Origin: Aralia elata
Taxonomy: Eukaryota > Streptophyta > Magnoliopsida > Apiales > Araliaceae
Reading direction: 5' to 3'
DNA length: 64,000 nt
Assembly (NCBI GenBank): GCA_034770075.1
Contig: CM068382.1
Location: 7,576,185-7,640,184 of the forward strand
A program made the translations under genes and the position numbers. This document shows, one piece after another, positions 22,641 to 34,689 of this stretch. The notes beneath the pieces were generated by a model, which was given only the letters and a program-made list of their open reading frames with translations, was not told the origin of the DNA and searched no databases. Numbering within the stretch: position 1 is the stretch's first letter; each line of letters starts with the position of its first letter.

Positions 22641-24575
22641 TGCATTTGTGAGGAAGTTTCTGATTTCATGTCTATTTACTCATGCATTCAGTATTTAATT
22701 ATCATTTGTACATTATATATGTAGATAGAATCTCGCGTACATTAGTCAGTTACACTACTTATGTGACTAGAGAATGAGAAGTTAATGGTCGTCGGCTAGG
22801 CTGGCAGTGTCACTTAATTTGAATAGTGATAAATTAGTCAATTATTAGGGGCTAATTAAGTAGGGACCTCTTACTTGACATTTTCAATATGCCAAATAAT
22901 ACCAACCTCCGTCTCCATGTACTAATATTAATTTCATTTCACGAACATTCCTCCACCAAAAGTGGGACCGGCAGTAATATATTTGAGTATTAAAATACTT
23001 TTTCAAACTTATTTAAATTAATTATGAGTAATTCTACTTCAGCAAAAACAATAATACCAACGATTATTCTATTATATATGAAACCAACAGGCTTAGTGAC
23101 CCACGGTAAAGTTGTAAAATGAGCTAAATAATTTGAATTTAATTCGTATTTATTTGACTAAATTTTTTATTTAAACTCGTTTCGAAATATAGATGATTCA
23201 AATATGAGCACATTTTAAAGTTTGATAAATTACTCAAACTTTTTTAAATTATAATTGTTTATTTATACTCAGATCATATTCGGTCGAAAACTTTAAATTA
23301 TTCGAGTTCAATTCGAGATCATACTCGACTTGATAACTATAGGAGTCTTAATCAAATCTTATTTCATACTAGAAACTTTTATGGGTGATATCATTATATT
23401 TGAAGTGAAGTACGATCAACCATCTCATAATTAATGCAAATAAATTCATACCTTTAAATGACTCTACTAGTGTAAAATATTAGTAAAAGGTATTAGAGAT
23501 ATACTCCAATTTAAAAAATAAAAAGAACATAAGTCTTTTTCATCTTATTGGTTACAATATAATTTATTAAAACTTTATAATTTAATTTGAATACTATCTT
23601 ATTATATTAAGAAACATATGTTAAAAACATTCTATATATGTAGGCATATATTAACTATTATTTTCATAAAGCGAAAATAATATAAAGGTTTTTCCCTTAA
23701 AAATTATTAACTGTCAAATAATATAACTATTAATTAATTATTCACAAAAGTTAACTTTTTTCAAAAGAAGGTACTATTAATTTAAAACTATTAAATACTA
23801 TTACTCCGGATTTTTTAGGATTCATATAATCAACTAATAAATATTTAATAATCAGCCATAAGCATTAATATACGGTAGTCATTTGGTATTATTCCATAGT
23901 TCTCAGAAGCCCGTCATTTTTGACTCAAGCCATTTAGGCAGCTGGCGCTCCGTAAGCTATACTGATCCTTGAGCAGTCTCTTTTGACTACTTCTAGATTA
24001 AAACAAAAGTTTCTCGGGTTCTCCATACTGAGTATGATATTATGGATATATATATACACCTTTAGTTTTGGTTAGATAAACATATCGAACCTTTTTTTTT
24101 TTTTGGTAAATTAATTAGAACATAGTATTAATTCAATTTAGATTATAAGATTATTATTAACTTATAAAATTAATTTAAAATAATTTCAAATTAAAAATTA
24201 AAATAATTCATAAAAAGTTATGTAAACAATAAATCTTACAATCAGTAGTACTAGATAGTTTACAAATTTTATCATTTACTAAAATTAAAAGATTATCTTT
24301 GAGTTTAAAAATATTTTAAGTTGATTTAAATATTAATAATGATCTTTTATTTTAAAAGAATGAGACTAGTACTATTAGTTAGGTACTATATTTGTTGGGT
24401 TTAAATATTGACAAATTTATATTAATTTTAAATTTTATGATTTAAAAAATTAATTTACTAAGACAAATTTATCTCTAATTTTTAGATGAAAAAGAGTATA
24501 TCATAACTTTTGACACTTTCTTATTTCAAAACTTCTGTGGAATTTTTTTCATTTAAAGACCGGCGCAGATATGAT
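22641..24575. other. AT-rich intergenic DNA, nothing coding
   Basis: Very AT-rich, with many stops in all frames and no clear inverted or tandem repeat. It separates the F-box and ankyrin genes. Confidence 0.6.
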
Positions 24576-25036
24576 TTATTTAACAGCAATTCTTAGACAA
24601 ATTAAGATCGAACATAGTGACAAAACAACAGGAGAATAAGAATATGCAAAGATAGAGCAACATCTACCCAAAATATTGTCCGTGGAAAAAAAATACGATA
24701 GCTGAAAGCTTGGCAAGTAATGCATTCTAATGGTAAACCAGCCTCTATATAAAGTACTACACAAGTCCACTTGTTTGATTTTTTTATTTACATAAACAAT
24801 CGGATATAAACAGATTATTCCGGCTACCATGAAGTTCAAAATTAGGTAATTAGATTTATCGAGAACTATAGGAAATGTTTCATCAGCCTAGAAGTTGCAA
24901 ACAACCTACCTTTTGTTTTACACAATGAAACTTGTGTGTTATACGGATACAACATTTTCTTGTAAGTCTTTGACATATCTTTGACCAATTCCGAACTTCA
25001 TATATGGTAGCCATATCTGGCTTGAAAATGCTAAAA

Positions 25037-27908
25037 TCATAGTTCTGGAAGGTCATGGACGAGATGATCTTGGGACTGAAACATGTAGCGCGAAGCAATT
25101 GTTGAATGGATTACCTCAACTAGAAGTCGAAATTTCAGCGATAAAAACATGAGTGGCACCAAAGAAAATAAGATAAGAAGGATAGGGGCCCCAGTCATTC
25201 CATGATGATACCATAAGAAAATAGTTGTGCAAAAGGCTATGACCATGGCTGCTATTGAGAAAAATAACGTGGTTATTCCAACAATTAACTTAAAGGGTAA
25301 GCAATGGAGGAATTCATCTTTTGTGAAATGCGACGTGAGGACGGACAGGAACATTAGGATTGAAATGGAGGAGGAGAACAATGCTGTTGCTTCTGATATG
25401 GAGAAGATCTTGAAGAATACCTTGTCAAATAAGTGGGGGAATCCATGATCATCATTGCCACCAGGTACAGAAAAGGCAGCGGAGAAAACTACGGTGGCAA
25501 CGAGTGTTGCAACCAGCATGCATGATTTAGCAGTTGCTTTCATCCACTTCTCGCCAGCCTCCATTAACGTTGCATGCGTGGAATCAAACAAATCATTTGG
25601 CGTCATCTTATCCTTGTTTTGCATGTTCCTGTATGAAGGTCGAACTATCTTCTCCACCTCCTGCGTGCATGCATATAACAATTTCACCACTTTTTTTTCC
25701 CAAAAATGAACAACATATACCAATGAGATGTAAAGTCTTAGATATATTATATAGTACTACCTCCGTTCCAAATATAAGATTAATATTGACTTTTTAAACA
25801 TTAATTTCAAACATTTTTAAACTCAAAATTGACATGAATTCATTTAATTTATATCAATACAATTATGAATATCATAAACTATCTGCAAAGTAATACTAAT
25901 TACAATATTTATTATTTTCAAAATTTAAATAAATCATGTCAATTTAAAATTTAAAAATGTTTTAAATTAATTTTTAGAAAGTCAGTATTTATTATATAAT
26001 TTGAAACAGAGGAAGTACTGTGTAGGGATACTTATGTACCTTGTACCACAATATCTCTCGTTGCAATTCAAAAGCTGCTCTTGCGACATTATTGCGTTTA
26101 TTCTGAGGTGTTACTGACACATTGTTGCGTGTATTGACCTGAGGTGCTGTTACTGAGACATTATCGGGTGTATTGGCCTGAGGTGGTGTTACTGACATAT
26201 TATCGGGTGTATTGACCTGAAGTGTTACTGAGACATTGTTGGGTGTAACAGCCTGAGGTGTTACTGATGCAGTATTGGGTGTATTGGCCAGAGGTGCATA
26301 TTTTGCAGCTAAATGTAGCATATTGTCACCAGTACTTATATTCACATATGTCGTCACCAAGCCCCTGACTCCTTCCATCCTGAGTAGTAGAGAAAAGATT
26401 CTTTCATGACGATTCTCAATAGCAATATGGAAGATGCTTCGATCATCCCTATCGACTTTCCATATGAGTTCAGGATAGTAGTGAAGGAGCAAGTGCAAGT
26501 ATTCAAAGTTGCCCAACCTTGCTGCAACAAATAGTAGCTTAGGTGCCCTTGTAATTATATTTGAAATATCCAAGCCTTCATCATCGAAAACAAGCTGGAG
26601 AATCCTTTTTAGCAGTACAAAGGCTTGATTGGTTTGCAGATTTCCATTTTGTTTTTCCTCCATGCATAGGCCTGTATACAAGAGCATGAAAATTGGTATT
26701 AGTAGTCATATATCACATAGATAGTTACTTGTGGTTTTGAGTGCTTTGTTTTGTAACACTTGGAATCAAAAGGTGGTCAAGTGGGATTTTGGTGCGAATG
26801 AATGAGCTTAATTATGAAAAAATATAGAATTAGGAGAACTAACACGAATCGAAGAATCTTCTCAACCTTCCCTTTTTGCTTCCGCTAGCGAATGCCAATG
26901 GCTTCCGAGCAAGCTCACTCAATGCTGTCTCACCACTATTGTCTTGAGCAACAGCTAATCTTTTGTTATATTCTATCATCTCCAGGGCAACATCTGCAAC
27001 CCTTATAATTATTAAATTAAATGGGACATAATTTATTTGTAATTATTATTGTTTTCTCCTTCATTTTCTATACTAAGGAACTACTAGAAAACCACAGACT
27101 GAATTCCTATTCAGGCTTTTTATTTATAAAAAAAAAACAAAAAATTAATGTTGAAAAATGAAACTATCCATATATAAAAATCAAAAACAAAAAAAGTTTG
27201 TCTTACTATGTTGAAACTAAACTTTAATACTCACAATATCCACATAAGAGTGGCCTGAGTACATTTTACTACAAACATGCATTGAAGTGTTTAGTGTTAC
27301 ATGCCCAGTAGCCCGAACATGCATTGAACTGATGCATCAATGCATGTATGGGCAATCTGAGCATGCATTCTCCGGACACTAACTTTTTCGAATAAAGGTT
27401 GATACTTACCAAACAAGTCTGTAGTGATGCATGTAGTGAGTAGCTCTATGTCTTTCTCTTCAGTCCAGTAATCGTCATAGTTCCGGGGACGAAGATGTTC
27501 CACCATTTCTTTATGTCCTAAACGAGCCGCCATGAGGAGTGGTGTCACTCCATCAGGGGCACAAATCCTTGGCAGGCCATTATTTTTTGCGATCATCAGT
27601 TCGGCAATTTTGACATTTCCGCTTACAGCAGCAAAGTGTAGGGCAGTATAACCCTTCAGATTTTTGATTTCCGAGTCTTCTATAACAATGTATGACAGCA
27701 ATTCCCTAACAAAGTCAACCTGATTTGCTAAAGCAGCCATATGAAGCGCCGTTTCCAAACCTTCGGTGATATAAGCACTTGCCACAGCGGAATCCTGTTG
27801 TATGATTGCATGAGCAAGATCCCAGTTACCTTCTAATGCTGCTTTATAGAGGGGACGACATTTCCTAAGGTAGGCAACACTTCCTCCTTGTGTATAGGCT
27901 TCATCAAA
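25037..27908 (-). CDS. Ankyrin-repeat/PGG-domain membrane protein, ITN1/ACD6-like, first exon not found
   Basis: Four exons join in phase on the minus strand: about 27908-27410, 26993-26844, 26671-26040 and 25660-25037 (stop). All internal borders are GT-AG. The product is about 635 residues plus a missing N-terminus. Ankyrin repeats start at RPLYKAALEGNWD and continue with TALHMAAL, YTALHFAAVSGN and TPLLMAARLGH, then more in the third exon (FEYLHLLLHYYPEL, NMLHLAAK). The last exon holds the PGG domain (KSCMLVATLVATVVFSAAF, VPGGND) and four membrane helices. In Arabidopsis, ACD6 and ITN1 relatives act in defence and salt responses at membranes; the function here is unproven. A repeat of about 14 residues is inserted before FELQREILWYK. 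No ATG is in frame upstream: the frame runs through an ATT microsatellite, so a first exon is missing or lies beyond inserted repeats. Confidence 0.8.
25755..26018. mobile_element. Stowaway-like MITE in the last intron of the ankyrin gene
   Basis: TACTACCTCCGTTCCAAAT at the left and the inverse of TACTTCCTCTGTTTCAA at the right bound a 264-bp AT-rich element with long inverted internal arms. It occupies most of the 25661-26039 intron and ends about 20 bp from the donor at 26039. A relative lies at 28689-28947. Confidence 0.7.
26085..26290 (-). repeat. In-frame coding minisatellite in the ankyrin gene
   Basis: About five copies of a unit near 39-45 bp encode variants of NTPDNVSVTPPQ. All keep the reading frame. 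The block sits between the last ankyrin repeat and the conserved segment before the PGG domain, where relatives normally have a short linker. Confidence 0.85.
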
Positions 27909-28055
27909 AGTGAAATTTACACACAAAAGAAAAATAATAATAATAATAATTAGACCAATGAGGAGATTAAGGGATTTCAAATTTAACAGGGAGAGCAAAA
28001 TATCTGCATTTAGAATCGCGTGCGAGGTTTTGTGAATGTGATTTTAATTATAAGC

Positions 28056-28680
28056 ATAGTTGTTAGAATATGCGATACCTCTCGTATGATATATCGGAGA
28101 CAATTCGATATATTGCAAGGTGAATCAAAAATATCAGTTATGATTCAATCGATACGATTCTTATAAAACGATACAATGCACAATACTTTTTAAAATTAGC
28201 AACCGACTTGAAATTTTTATGTAGATTCAAAAAAGTATAAACAAAACTTTTAAACCTTTTATCATTTCAAATGAAAAGGTGTTTTTTTAGCACAAACATA
28301 GATCTATATCGATTGATGAGTCTTTGATCACTTTTTAGAGTTTTATATTTTCTTCAAAATATCGTTCTATTTTTCTCACGTCACTTTCCATAATCAAATA
28401 CTAGTAAAATAATATCTAATAAATCAATTTAGAGTATTTTGGCAACTATTTAATTTTAAAATTTATTTTTAGTCTATATTGATATTTACTTGACTACTTT
28501 TGTATATAGTCAAGCTAATATGTTTAATTGTCCAATAAATTGTGTGTTTTATATGTTTAAATATATTTTACCACATTTTTCATTTTGTTTCCGTATTTTA
28601 CAATACGATTCATGATACGATACATGAAACACGATACGCGATATGATTCAAGATTTGACAATTACGATATTAAGTTAACC
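28056..28680. repeat. Possible degraded hAT-like element with GATACGAT motifs
   Basis: TAGTTGTTAGAATATGCG at the left and the inverse of GATTTGACAATTACGAT at the right look like short inverted ends. Repeated CGATACGAT-like words lie near both ends. It lies just upstream of the ankyrin gene and may separate it from its first exon. Confidence 0.35.
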
Positions 28681-28688
28681 GTAAATTA

Positions 28689-28947
28689 TACTTCCTCAAT
28701 TTTAAATTATAAGATCAATATTTATTTTCTAAAAGTCAATTCAAAATATTTTTAAATTTAAAATTTATATGATTCATTTAAATTTTTAAAAAAATAAATA
28801 TTATAAGTAGTAGTACTTTTTAAGTAATTTATTATAATAATTACGTTGAAATAAACTAAATGAATTAATTTCAATTATAAATTTTAAAATTTTAAAATTA
28901 ACTTTTAGAAGTCAATATTGATTTTATAATTTGAAATGAAGAAAGTA
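28689..28947. mobile_element. Stowaway-like MITE, relative of the intronic copy
   Basis: Ends TACTTCCTCAATTTTAAAT and TTGAAATGAAGAAAGTA form inverted repeats matching the copy at 25755-26018. Flanking dinucleotide TA. Confidence 0.65.
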
Positions 28948-29072
28948 TTTTTTTTTCTTCCTAATGTATGTCAAGTGATGATAATACTTCCATACTTTAT
29001 TTATTCATTGATGACTTATAATAAATTTAAAACAAGGAAGACCACAATTCGACACCTGATGCATCTACATTT

Positions 29073-30039
29073 GGGATTGGGGGGAGGTCCGGTACAATTG
29101 TACCAGACATTAATACGGTGCAAATTTTGGACCAGTAGATCTTTTAAAACAGATCTGATGGTCAGAATTCCCTTTTCCCCTCTCCTCATCTTCCTCTATT
29201 TTATTTTCCCTTTTCTCTCTCATCTCCTCTCTCCTCTCTTTCCTTTTCACAATTCCCTTTCCACTCTCCTCTCCGTCCTTTTCTCTTTCCCATTAATGTC
29301 TCCTCTCTCCCTCTTTCACTCTCTCCGGATCCTCACTAATATTTCCCATCTTCATCTTCTTCCTCTAATCTTTTTTCTACATATTTCTCCCGTTCTATCA
29401 AATACCATGTTAATAACAAACCAAATTATTTGTTCGTGTCGATCCATTAACTCGCTTTTTCTTTAAACATTCATTCCTCGTTCAATAAAATTATCTTAGA
29501 AACTTCCTTTTTTCTTCTTCTTTGAAGAGTATGAAATGGTCTCTTTAAATACTCTATCTCAGCATATATTTTTTTGTTAACACTATTCCCCTCTATGCTC
29601 ATTTGAACTTGTTTTTTCGAGTTTAGTTACAAGAATCAACAACAAACTAGATTAGAGTGGAAAGAGAAAAAGAAAGAGAAAGGGACGGAGAGGAGAGAGA
29701 ACATGAGAAGAGGAAGAGAACGGAACGAAGAGGACAGAGGAGAGAAGAGAGGACAGAGGAGAAAAGAGGGGAAGGGGAAAGTGAAAGAGAGAGAGGAGAG
29801 AAGAGAGAGAAACGGGAAACGGGACAGAGAGGAGAGAGAAAAAGAGAGGGGGAAGAGAATTGTGAAAGGAACGGAAAAAAGGAGAGAGGAGAGGAGAGAG
29901 AAAAGGGAAGTGAGGAGAGAGGGGAGAGGAGAAAGGAGAGAGGAGAGAGAAGAGAGGAGGGAGAAAAGGAATTCTGACCATCAAATTTGTTTTAAAAAAT
30001 CTAATAGTCCAAAATTTGCACCGTACCTCCCCTAATCCC
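29073..30039. mobile_element. Foldback element with pyrimidine/purine arms, about 970 bp
   Basis: Left (GGGATTGGGGGGAGG) and right (CCTCCCCTAATCCC) ends are inverted repeats that continue through ACGGTGCAAATTTTGGAC and TGATGGTCAGAATTCC for more than 80 bp. Inside, the left arm is CT-rich (29168-29345) and the right arm GA-rich (29650-29975), so the whole would fold into one long hairpin. The left arm has an extra 26-bp piece. Open frames through the GA/CT tracts are low complexity and not genes. Confidence 0.75.
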
Positions 30040-30205
30040 TATATTTGTTAAACATAAGATTTAAAATTTCTTATGTTATCAGTGTACATGGTGGTACTGT
30101 TAGACTTATAGCATATTATTAATGATATATTTATTAAACAATTTGAATGACGCGTCACAATTTTAATATTACTTGTGTACTACTTCTATATACATATAAG
30201 GGGTA
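30040..30205. other. Spacer, nothing recognised
   Basis: Short AT-rich spacer between two foldback elements. Confidence 0.5.
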
Positions 30206-30397
30206 AGTTTCTAAAACGAACCCTTAAAAAACGAACCAAAGACGAACCGTCGTCTTTGGTGTCTATGGCGACGATTCGACCCGTCGCCAAAGATTACATG
30301 GCTACGACGACGGGTCGAATCGTCGCCATAGACACCAAAGACGACGGTTCGTGTTTAGTTCGCTTTTTAAGGTTCGCTTTAGAAATTTTTCCTATAT
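30206..30397. mobile_element. GC-rich hairpin MITE 1
   Basis: Nearly perfect inverted repeat: arms begin TTTCTAAAACGAACCCTT and its inverse, and continue with GACGAACCGTCGTCTTTGG and TGGCGACGATTCGACCCGTCG. Only about 20 bases form the loop. The CG-rich arms contrast with AT-rich flanks. Confidence 0.85.
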
Positions 30398-30535
30398 ATA
30401 AGTGTATTAAATTTAAATTCTAAAAATAAAGGCATCTTAAACGAACGCAAAACACTTCGAGTGAAGGAAGTAGGTGGGAGAAAATTAGTACTGTATTTAA
30501 AAAGCAATTCTCACGACCACTTACTTGATCGGAAA

Positions 30536-30745
30536 TGATACTCTCCGTTTTAAAATTAGAAATATATTTATAAAACCACAACTTTTAAAAATAATTTTAT
30601 ATTTATAAATATAAGAATTTAGTTGTGTTAGTGTAATATTAAAAATGATTCATATCATTTATAATTTTAAAATAAAAATGTATCTTTAATTTTAAAAAGA
30701 ATTAAAAAGAAAAATATTTTTTTAATTTTAAAATAAAGAGAGTAA
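30536..30745. mobile_element. Probable Stowaway-like MITE
   Basis: TACTCTCCGTTTTAAAATTAG and the inverse of TTTTAAAATAAAGAGAGTA bound an AT-rich 210-bp segment. Confidence 0.5.
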
Positions 30746-31583
30746 TAATACAGCCAATCCTTGACACTCAACTTTTATTAACCAACAAAAATCATTGAAC
30801 TACATCCACAAACACAACCACTTGCACGCAAAATGCATACCTACGTTACTTTTTCTTTCTATTTTTCCCCACCCACCTTTAAAATGATTCCATACGATAT
30901 GCTTATAGAGATTATAGTCTTTAAAAAAGTACATCTGTGACCACTTATAACGAAAAATATAATAAAATCACGCTTTAAAAAAATTAACTTCCACTAACAC
31001 ACAACTACATCAACAAATTAATAAAACTGCGTCCACTCAATTAGAGACCACTTCATGCAAATAAATACACAATAAAAATATCAAGTTTAATCTCTCAAAT
31101 TTATACGTGAAACCTGTAATTATTACTCTTCTCTTTTCTACTGAGATACCAACCTAAGGAAATTCGAACTATCGACCTCAAAAATAAAATTTTCTTCTAA
31201 ACAATGTTAATTTGAACTAAAGTACCTTAGACAGTGAAGGTTCAACAATATACAATACCTCAATACCTCTTCTCTCCTCTAAACCAAAAAATAGACAAAC
31301 AAATAAACTCTTTAGACCCGTAATTTACACTCTGAATTTTCGATGTTAAGAATATGATAATTAATAAACTTAGGAAAGGTTGTTAAAGAAATCATAGGAA
31401 AGTTAACTTTCTGTGCCTGCCTTTTGTGTTTCAGTTTGGCAAGGAAAGATAGTAACTTATGGATAGTCAAAAATTTGTTTGATGTGACACTGATAAGAAT
31501 AATTATGTAATAATGGAAGGTTCCTTTAAGCTTATTTCGTTTCTGACTATTTTGGTGATAAAAACTGTGAACAGTTGAGAGTG
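30746..31583. other. AT-rich intergenic DNA, nothing recognised
   Basis: No frames above 60 codons and no clear repeats. Confidence 0.5.
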
Positions 31584-31702
31584 AAATAAAAACGAATCGG
31601 CTATAACGACGGTTTTGTCCATCGCTATAGCATAAAAAATCGACGGACCGAATATAGCGACGGATAAAACTGTCGCTATAGCTGGTTTATTTTTAGTTCG
31701 AT
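31584..31702. mobile_element. GC-rich hairpin MITE 2
   Basis: Inverted arms AAATAAAAACGAATCGGCTAT and its imperfect inverse at 31680-31702, with CTATAACGACGGTTTTGTCC/GGATAAAACTGTCGCTATAG inside. The arm motif TATAGCGACGG links it to the hairpins at 34 kb. A (AT)n run follows at 31721-31744. Confidence 0.7.
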
Positions 31703-31744
31703 TAGTTGGAGAAAATTTTCATATATATATATATATATATATAT

Positions 31745-33150
31745 GTCTTAGTAAAAACGTTGCATTTTTGTGTAGCAACCAGAAAAGATTCTCAATGCAT
31801 GCAAACGCGCGGGATAACGTGGGCAGGTTTAGAGAAGATCTATTGAGAGTGTGGAAGATTCTTAAATAAAGCTTTAACGATAAAATAACATATGGTCGAG
31901 AAAAAAGTTAAATATTAAAAGAATTAGAATATTTTTACGCGAATGTAGATGCAAAAGAGCGCTCGTCGACGTTGTCGTTCTAGGGACGTGTACTGTCACT
32001 GCTACCCAATCCGAGGTGCCATTGACCATGGTCATGTTATATATCCGGTACTGTGCTAGCTCCCTGAATGAGACAAATATTCAAACAGTTTGTAGATTAA
32101 TAAAGCTATCATTAAAAGCAAGGTCATCGACTCATTACTAAGTTTGAGTTGTTTTGTGTGGGGTGATTTGGTGCTAATACTATCATTTTAGTTTTCTATT
32201 TTTCTTTTTTGGTAGGTACTATATAAAGCTTACTAATAAATTTCAGGAAGGTAGAGATCGTTTAGAAGTCTATAACTTACTACTCTAGCCATGCATATAA
32301 TGTATCACTAGGTGAAGAATAAGCTAAAGAAAAAAAAAAAGAACAGAAATGGTGTATATGAGGACAACTCAAATCTATTTTCTTGTTGAAAGGTTGAAGA
32401 ATATTTACCTAAGTTTTGATCTCAAATTCCGGATGCCCCGCAGAGAAAAAGAAACAAACAAACAAACTTCGTTTAATTGTTTGTGTATGATATAGATGAA
32501 CCCAAGAGCAACAATTGAGGGTTGCAACAGATGTATGGGAAGTAGTTCAAATTAAGTTGCAGATAAAATGAAAGCTGCTCGTTTGGTACTTATTATATCT
32601 AAAAAGCTGAGGTTCAAGGTCAGTGATCATGTGCAAACAAAACTGACCAACCAACGAAGAAAAGAATTTAGGATTTCCTTAAATTCTTAAAGTTTAATAT
32701 GCTTGACCCTACAGCACTAACAATCGAAAAGAAAAAGCAAAAGTTTTCAAAAAATTAATAGATTGATATGGAGCTAAAGCTTTAAATTTTCGGCAGATTT
32801 ACAAGACATATAAAGGAAGACAAAGGAAAAGATCATGCAGCCCTAGTTACTTCTCCATATTCACCTCATCAATTAAGTAAGAGTCCTACTATGTATTGGG
32901 AGGATTTTCTGTCGAATTATAATTACGACGTATATCAATATATGAGATTGGATAAGATTATAAAATTGATCTACTATACCAAATACATCGATAAAATATT
33001 ACCAATTATAATTATCCACGTAACTCGCAATTAAAAAATTGACATATAAAGTCACAAGATAATTATTATTTGTTAAGTAATGACACTATAGGGTATTTTT
33101 AGAGTGGTTCAATTTGAATTTGATCTGTTTGTTGATATTATATACTTTTA
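31745..33150. other. Intergenic DNA, nothing coding
   Basis: Unique-looking sequence without long frames, RNA gene motifs or clear repeats. It may include regulatory DNA, but I cannot show it. Confidence 0.5.
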
Positions 33151-33629
33151 GGGGCGGACACAAGTGGGACACTATTATAACTAAATAAAAATAATAAAAT
33201 TATTCGCACTATTACACAGAGATTTTATTTGTAACATCTGCAAATATTAATAATGTATATTTATTTTATATTTATCATTAAATATAACGAATGGTTAACG
33301 TAATAATAGTTACATGTAATGAAATTATAATGAAAAATTTAAAAATATTATGTCATTTCATATTTCTACTAATAAAATATGACTATTTTTGCGGAACAAA
33401 AAAATTTGACGAAATGGAGCTCTATCATTGTGAAATAGAGGAAATTATATAATTAACCAAATATAGATTTCAAAAGAAGATATACATAGAAATCAGTATA
33501 AAATTATACTTTAAAAGTTTGATTAATTGAAAACAAATAATTAAGAGGAGCCATTTTACTTTAATACCCATAACTAACAAAAAAGTTCAAAAATCAAGAG
33601 GGGGCACTTGCCCCCTGCCGATCCGCCTA
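33151..33629. mobile_element. Probable hAT-type MITE, about 480 bp
   Basis: GGGGCGGACACAAGTGGG at the left, and at the right GGGGGCACTTGCCCCCTGCC followed by GATCCGCC, resemble the terminal inverted repeats of plant hAT MITEs. An 8-bp target duplication could not be confirmed. Confidence 0.5.
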
Positions 33630-33997
33630 TGTATACGACTCTCGATCTCTAATTTCACAATACAATCTCATTTGTAAAATTTATGAATATTAAAAATATA
33701 TTTTTATTACTTATATATTGTGTGAAACCACCGTCCACAAACTATAATGACGATGAATTTTTTTACATAAATACATGTCACCATCCGTACTGTAATTTGT
33801 AGACAGATATTTATTAAATGGGGAGCAAGTTTGTAACTTTCTACGTACTTTGGGCTCTAGCCCGGAGTATAGTTGTTCCATCCTTAAAAATATATCACAA
33901 TTGGTGTTAAAAATAGGTCATTTAATCATTTCTTCACAATGTTCGTTGCAAGATAAAGCCTGTTATTTAATATTTGTTATGAATTATTTCTCATATA

Positions 33998-34036
<39 letters not shown>

Positions 34037-34037
<1 letters not shown>

Positions 34038-34270
34038 GGTCTGGATCTTAAGCTCACCCTTTATCCGACTCACCCAAGCTCACCTCCCTTTAGCGACGGA
34101 CCCGACGACGGTTCGGTCATACAACTGTCATCAATACTTTTAGCGACGCTATATGTTGTCCGTCGCTAAAAGTATAGACGACGGTTGTATGACCGAACCG
34201 TCGCCGGGTTCATCGCTAAAGGGGGTGAGTTTGGGTGAGTCGGATAAGGAGTGAGCTTAAGATCCGAACT
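34037..34270. mobile_element. GC-rich hairpin MITE 3, inserted in a TA repeat
   Basis: Arms GGATCTTAAGCTCACC and GGGTGAGTCGGATAA-type segments pair over about 100 bp each side; inside are GACGACGGTTCGGTCATAC and TACTTTTAGCGACG with their inverses. The left side abuts a (TA)n tract (33995-34036). Confidence 0.85.
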
Positions 34271-34293
34271 TTGATTTTTTCACAATAGAAAAT

Positions 34294-34399
34294 GATATTT
34301 TCACATGAAAAGCGTCGCTATAGATCCTATAACGACGGTTTTCCCGTCGCTATAACCGTCGCTATACATCTATAGCGACACTTTTCATATGAAAATATC
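34294..34399. mobile_element. GC-rich hairpin MITE 4
   Basis: GATATTTTCACATGAAAAG followed by CGTCGCTATAGAT pairs with its inverse at 34368-34399. The loop repeats ACGACGG and GTCGCTATA. It lies 24 bp from hairpin 3. Confidence 0.8.
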
Positions 34400-34689
34400 A
34401 AAAAGTATTTTGGAAACATCAGTTTCCACAACACTTTGCCGCGCTTCTGTGAAAGAATGGAAGACGATGATGTGTGTTAGAGGGATAGATTCAGTACTAG
34501 GAGTAGGACCCTTGTACACCATGGAAAGAATGATAGAAAGAATACTCTGAGCAGAGAGGGCGAAAACACGAAGAAACAATAAGGAAAAACTTGGGAAAGA
34601 ACTAAAAAAGGGAGAGAGGTACGAATTATGGAGGATAGTCTTTTCTCCTTTTTAGCCGACACAGGTCTATATGAAGATAAAGGAATTAA

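Noticed and set aside
27910..27998. Hydrophobic N-terminus for the ankyrin protein
   Set aside because: It would start at TTG and be encoded by an ATT microsatellite; this is almost surely intron or noncoding sequence.
29652..30035. Open frames of about 110 codons on both strands
   Set aside because: They translate purine or pyrimidine tracts to Glu/Arg/Lys or Ser/Leu/Pro runs; low complexity in a foldback element.
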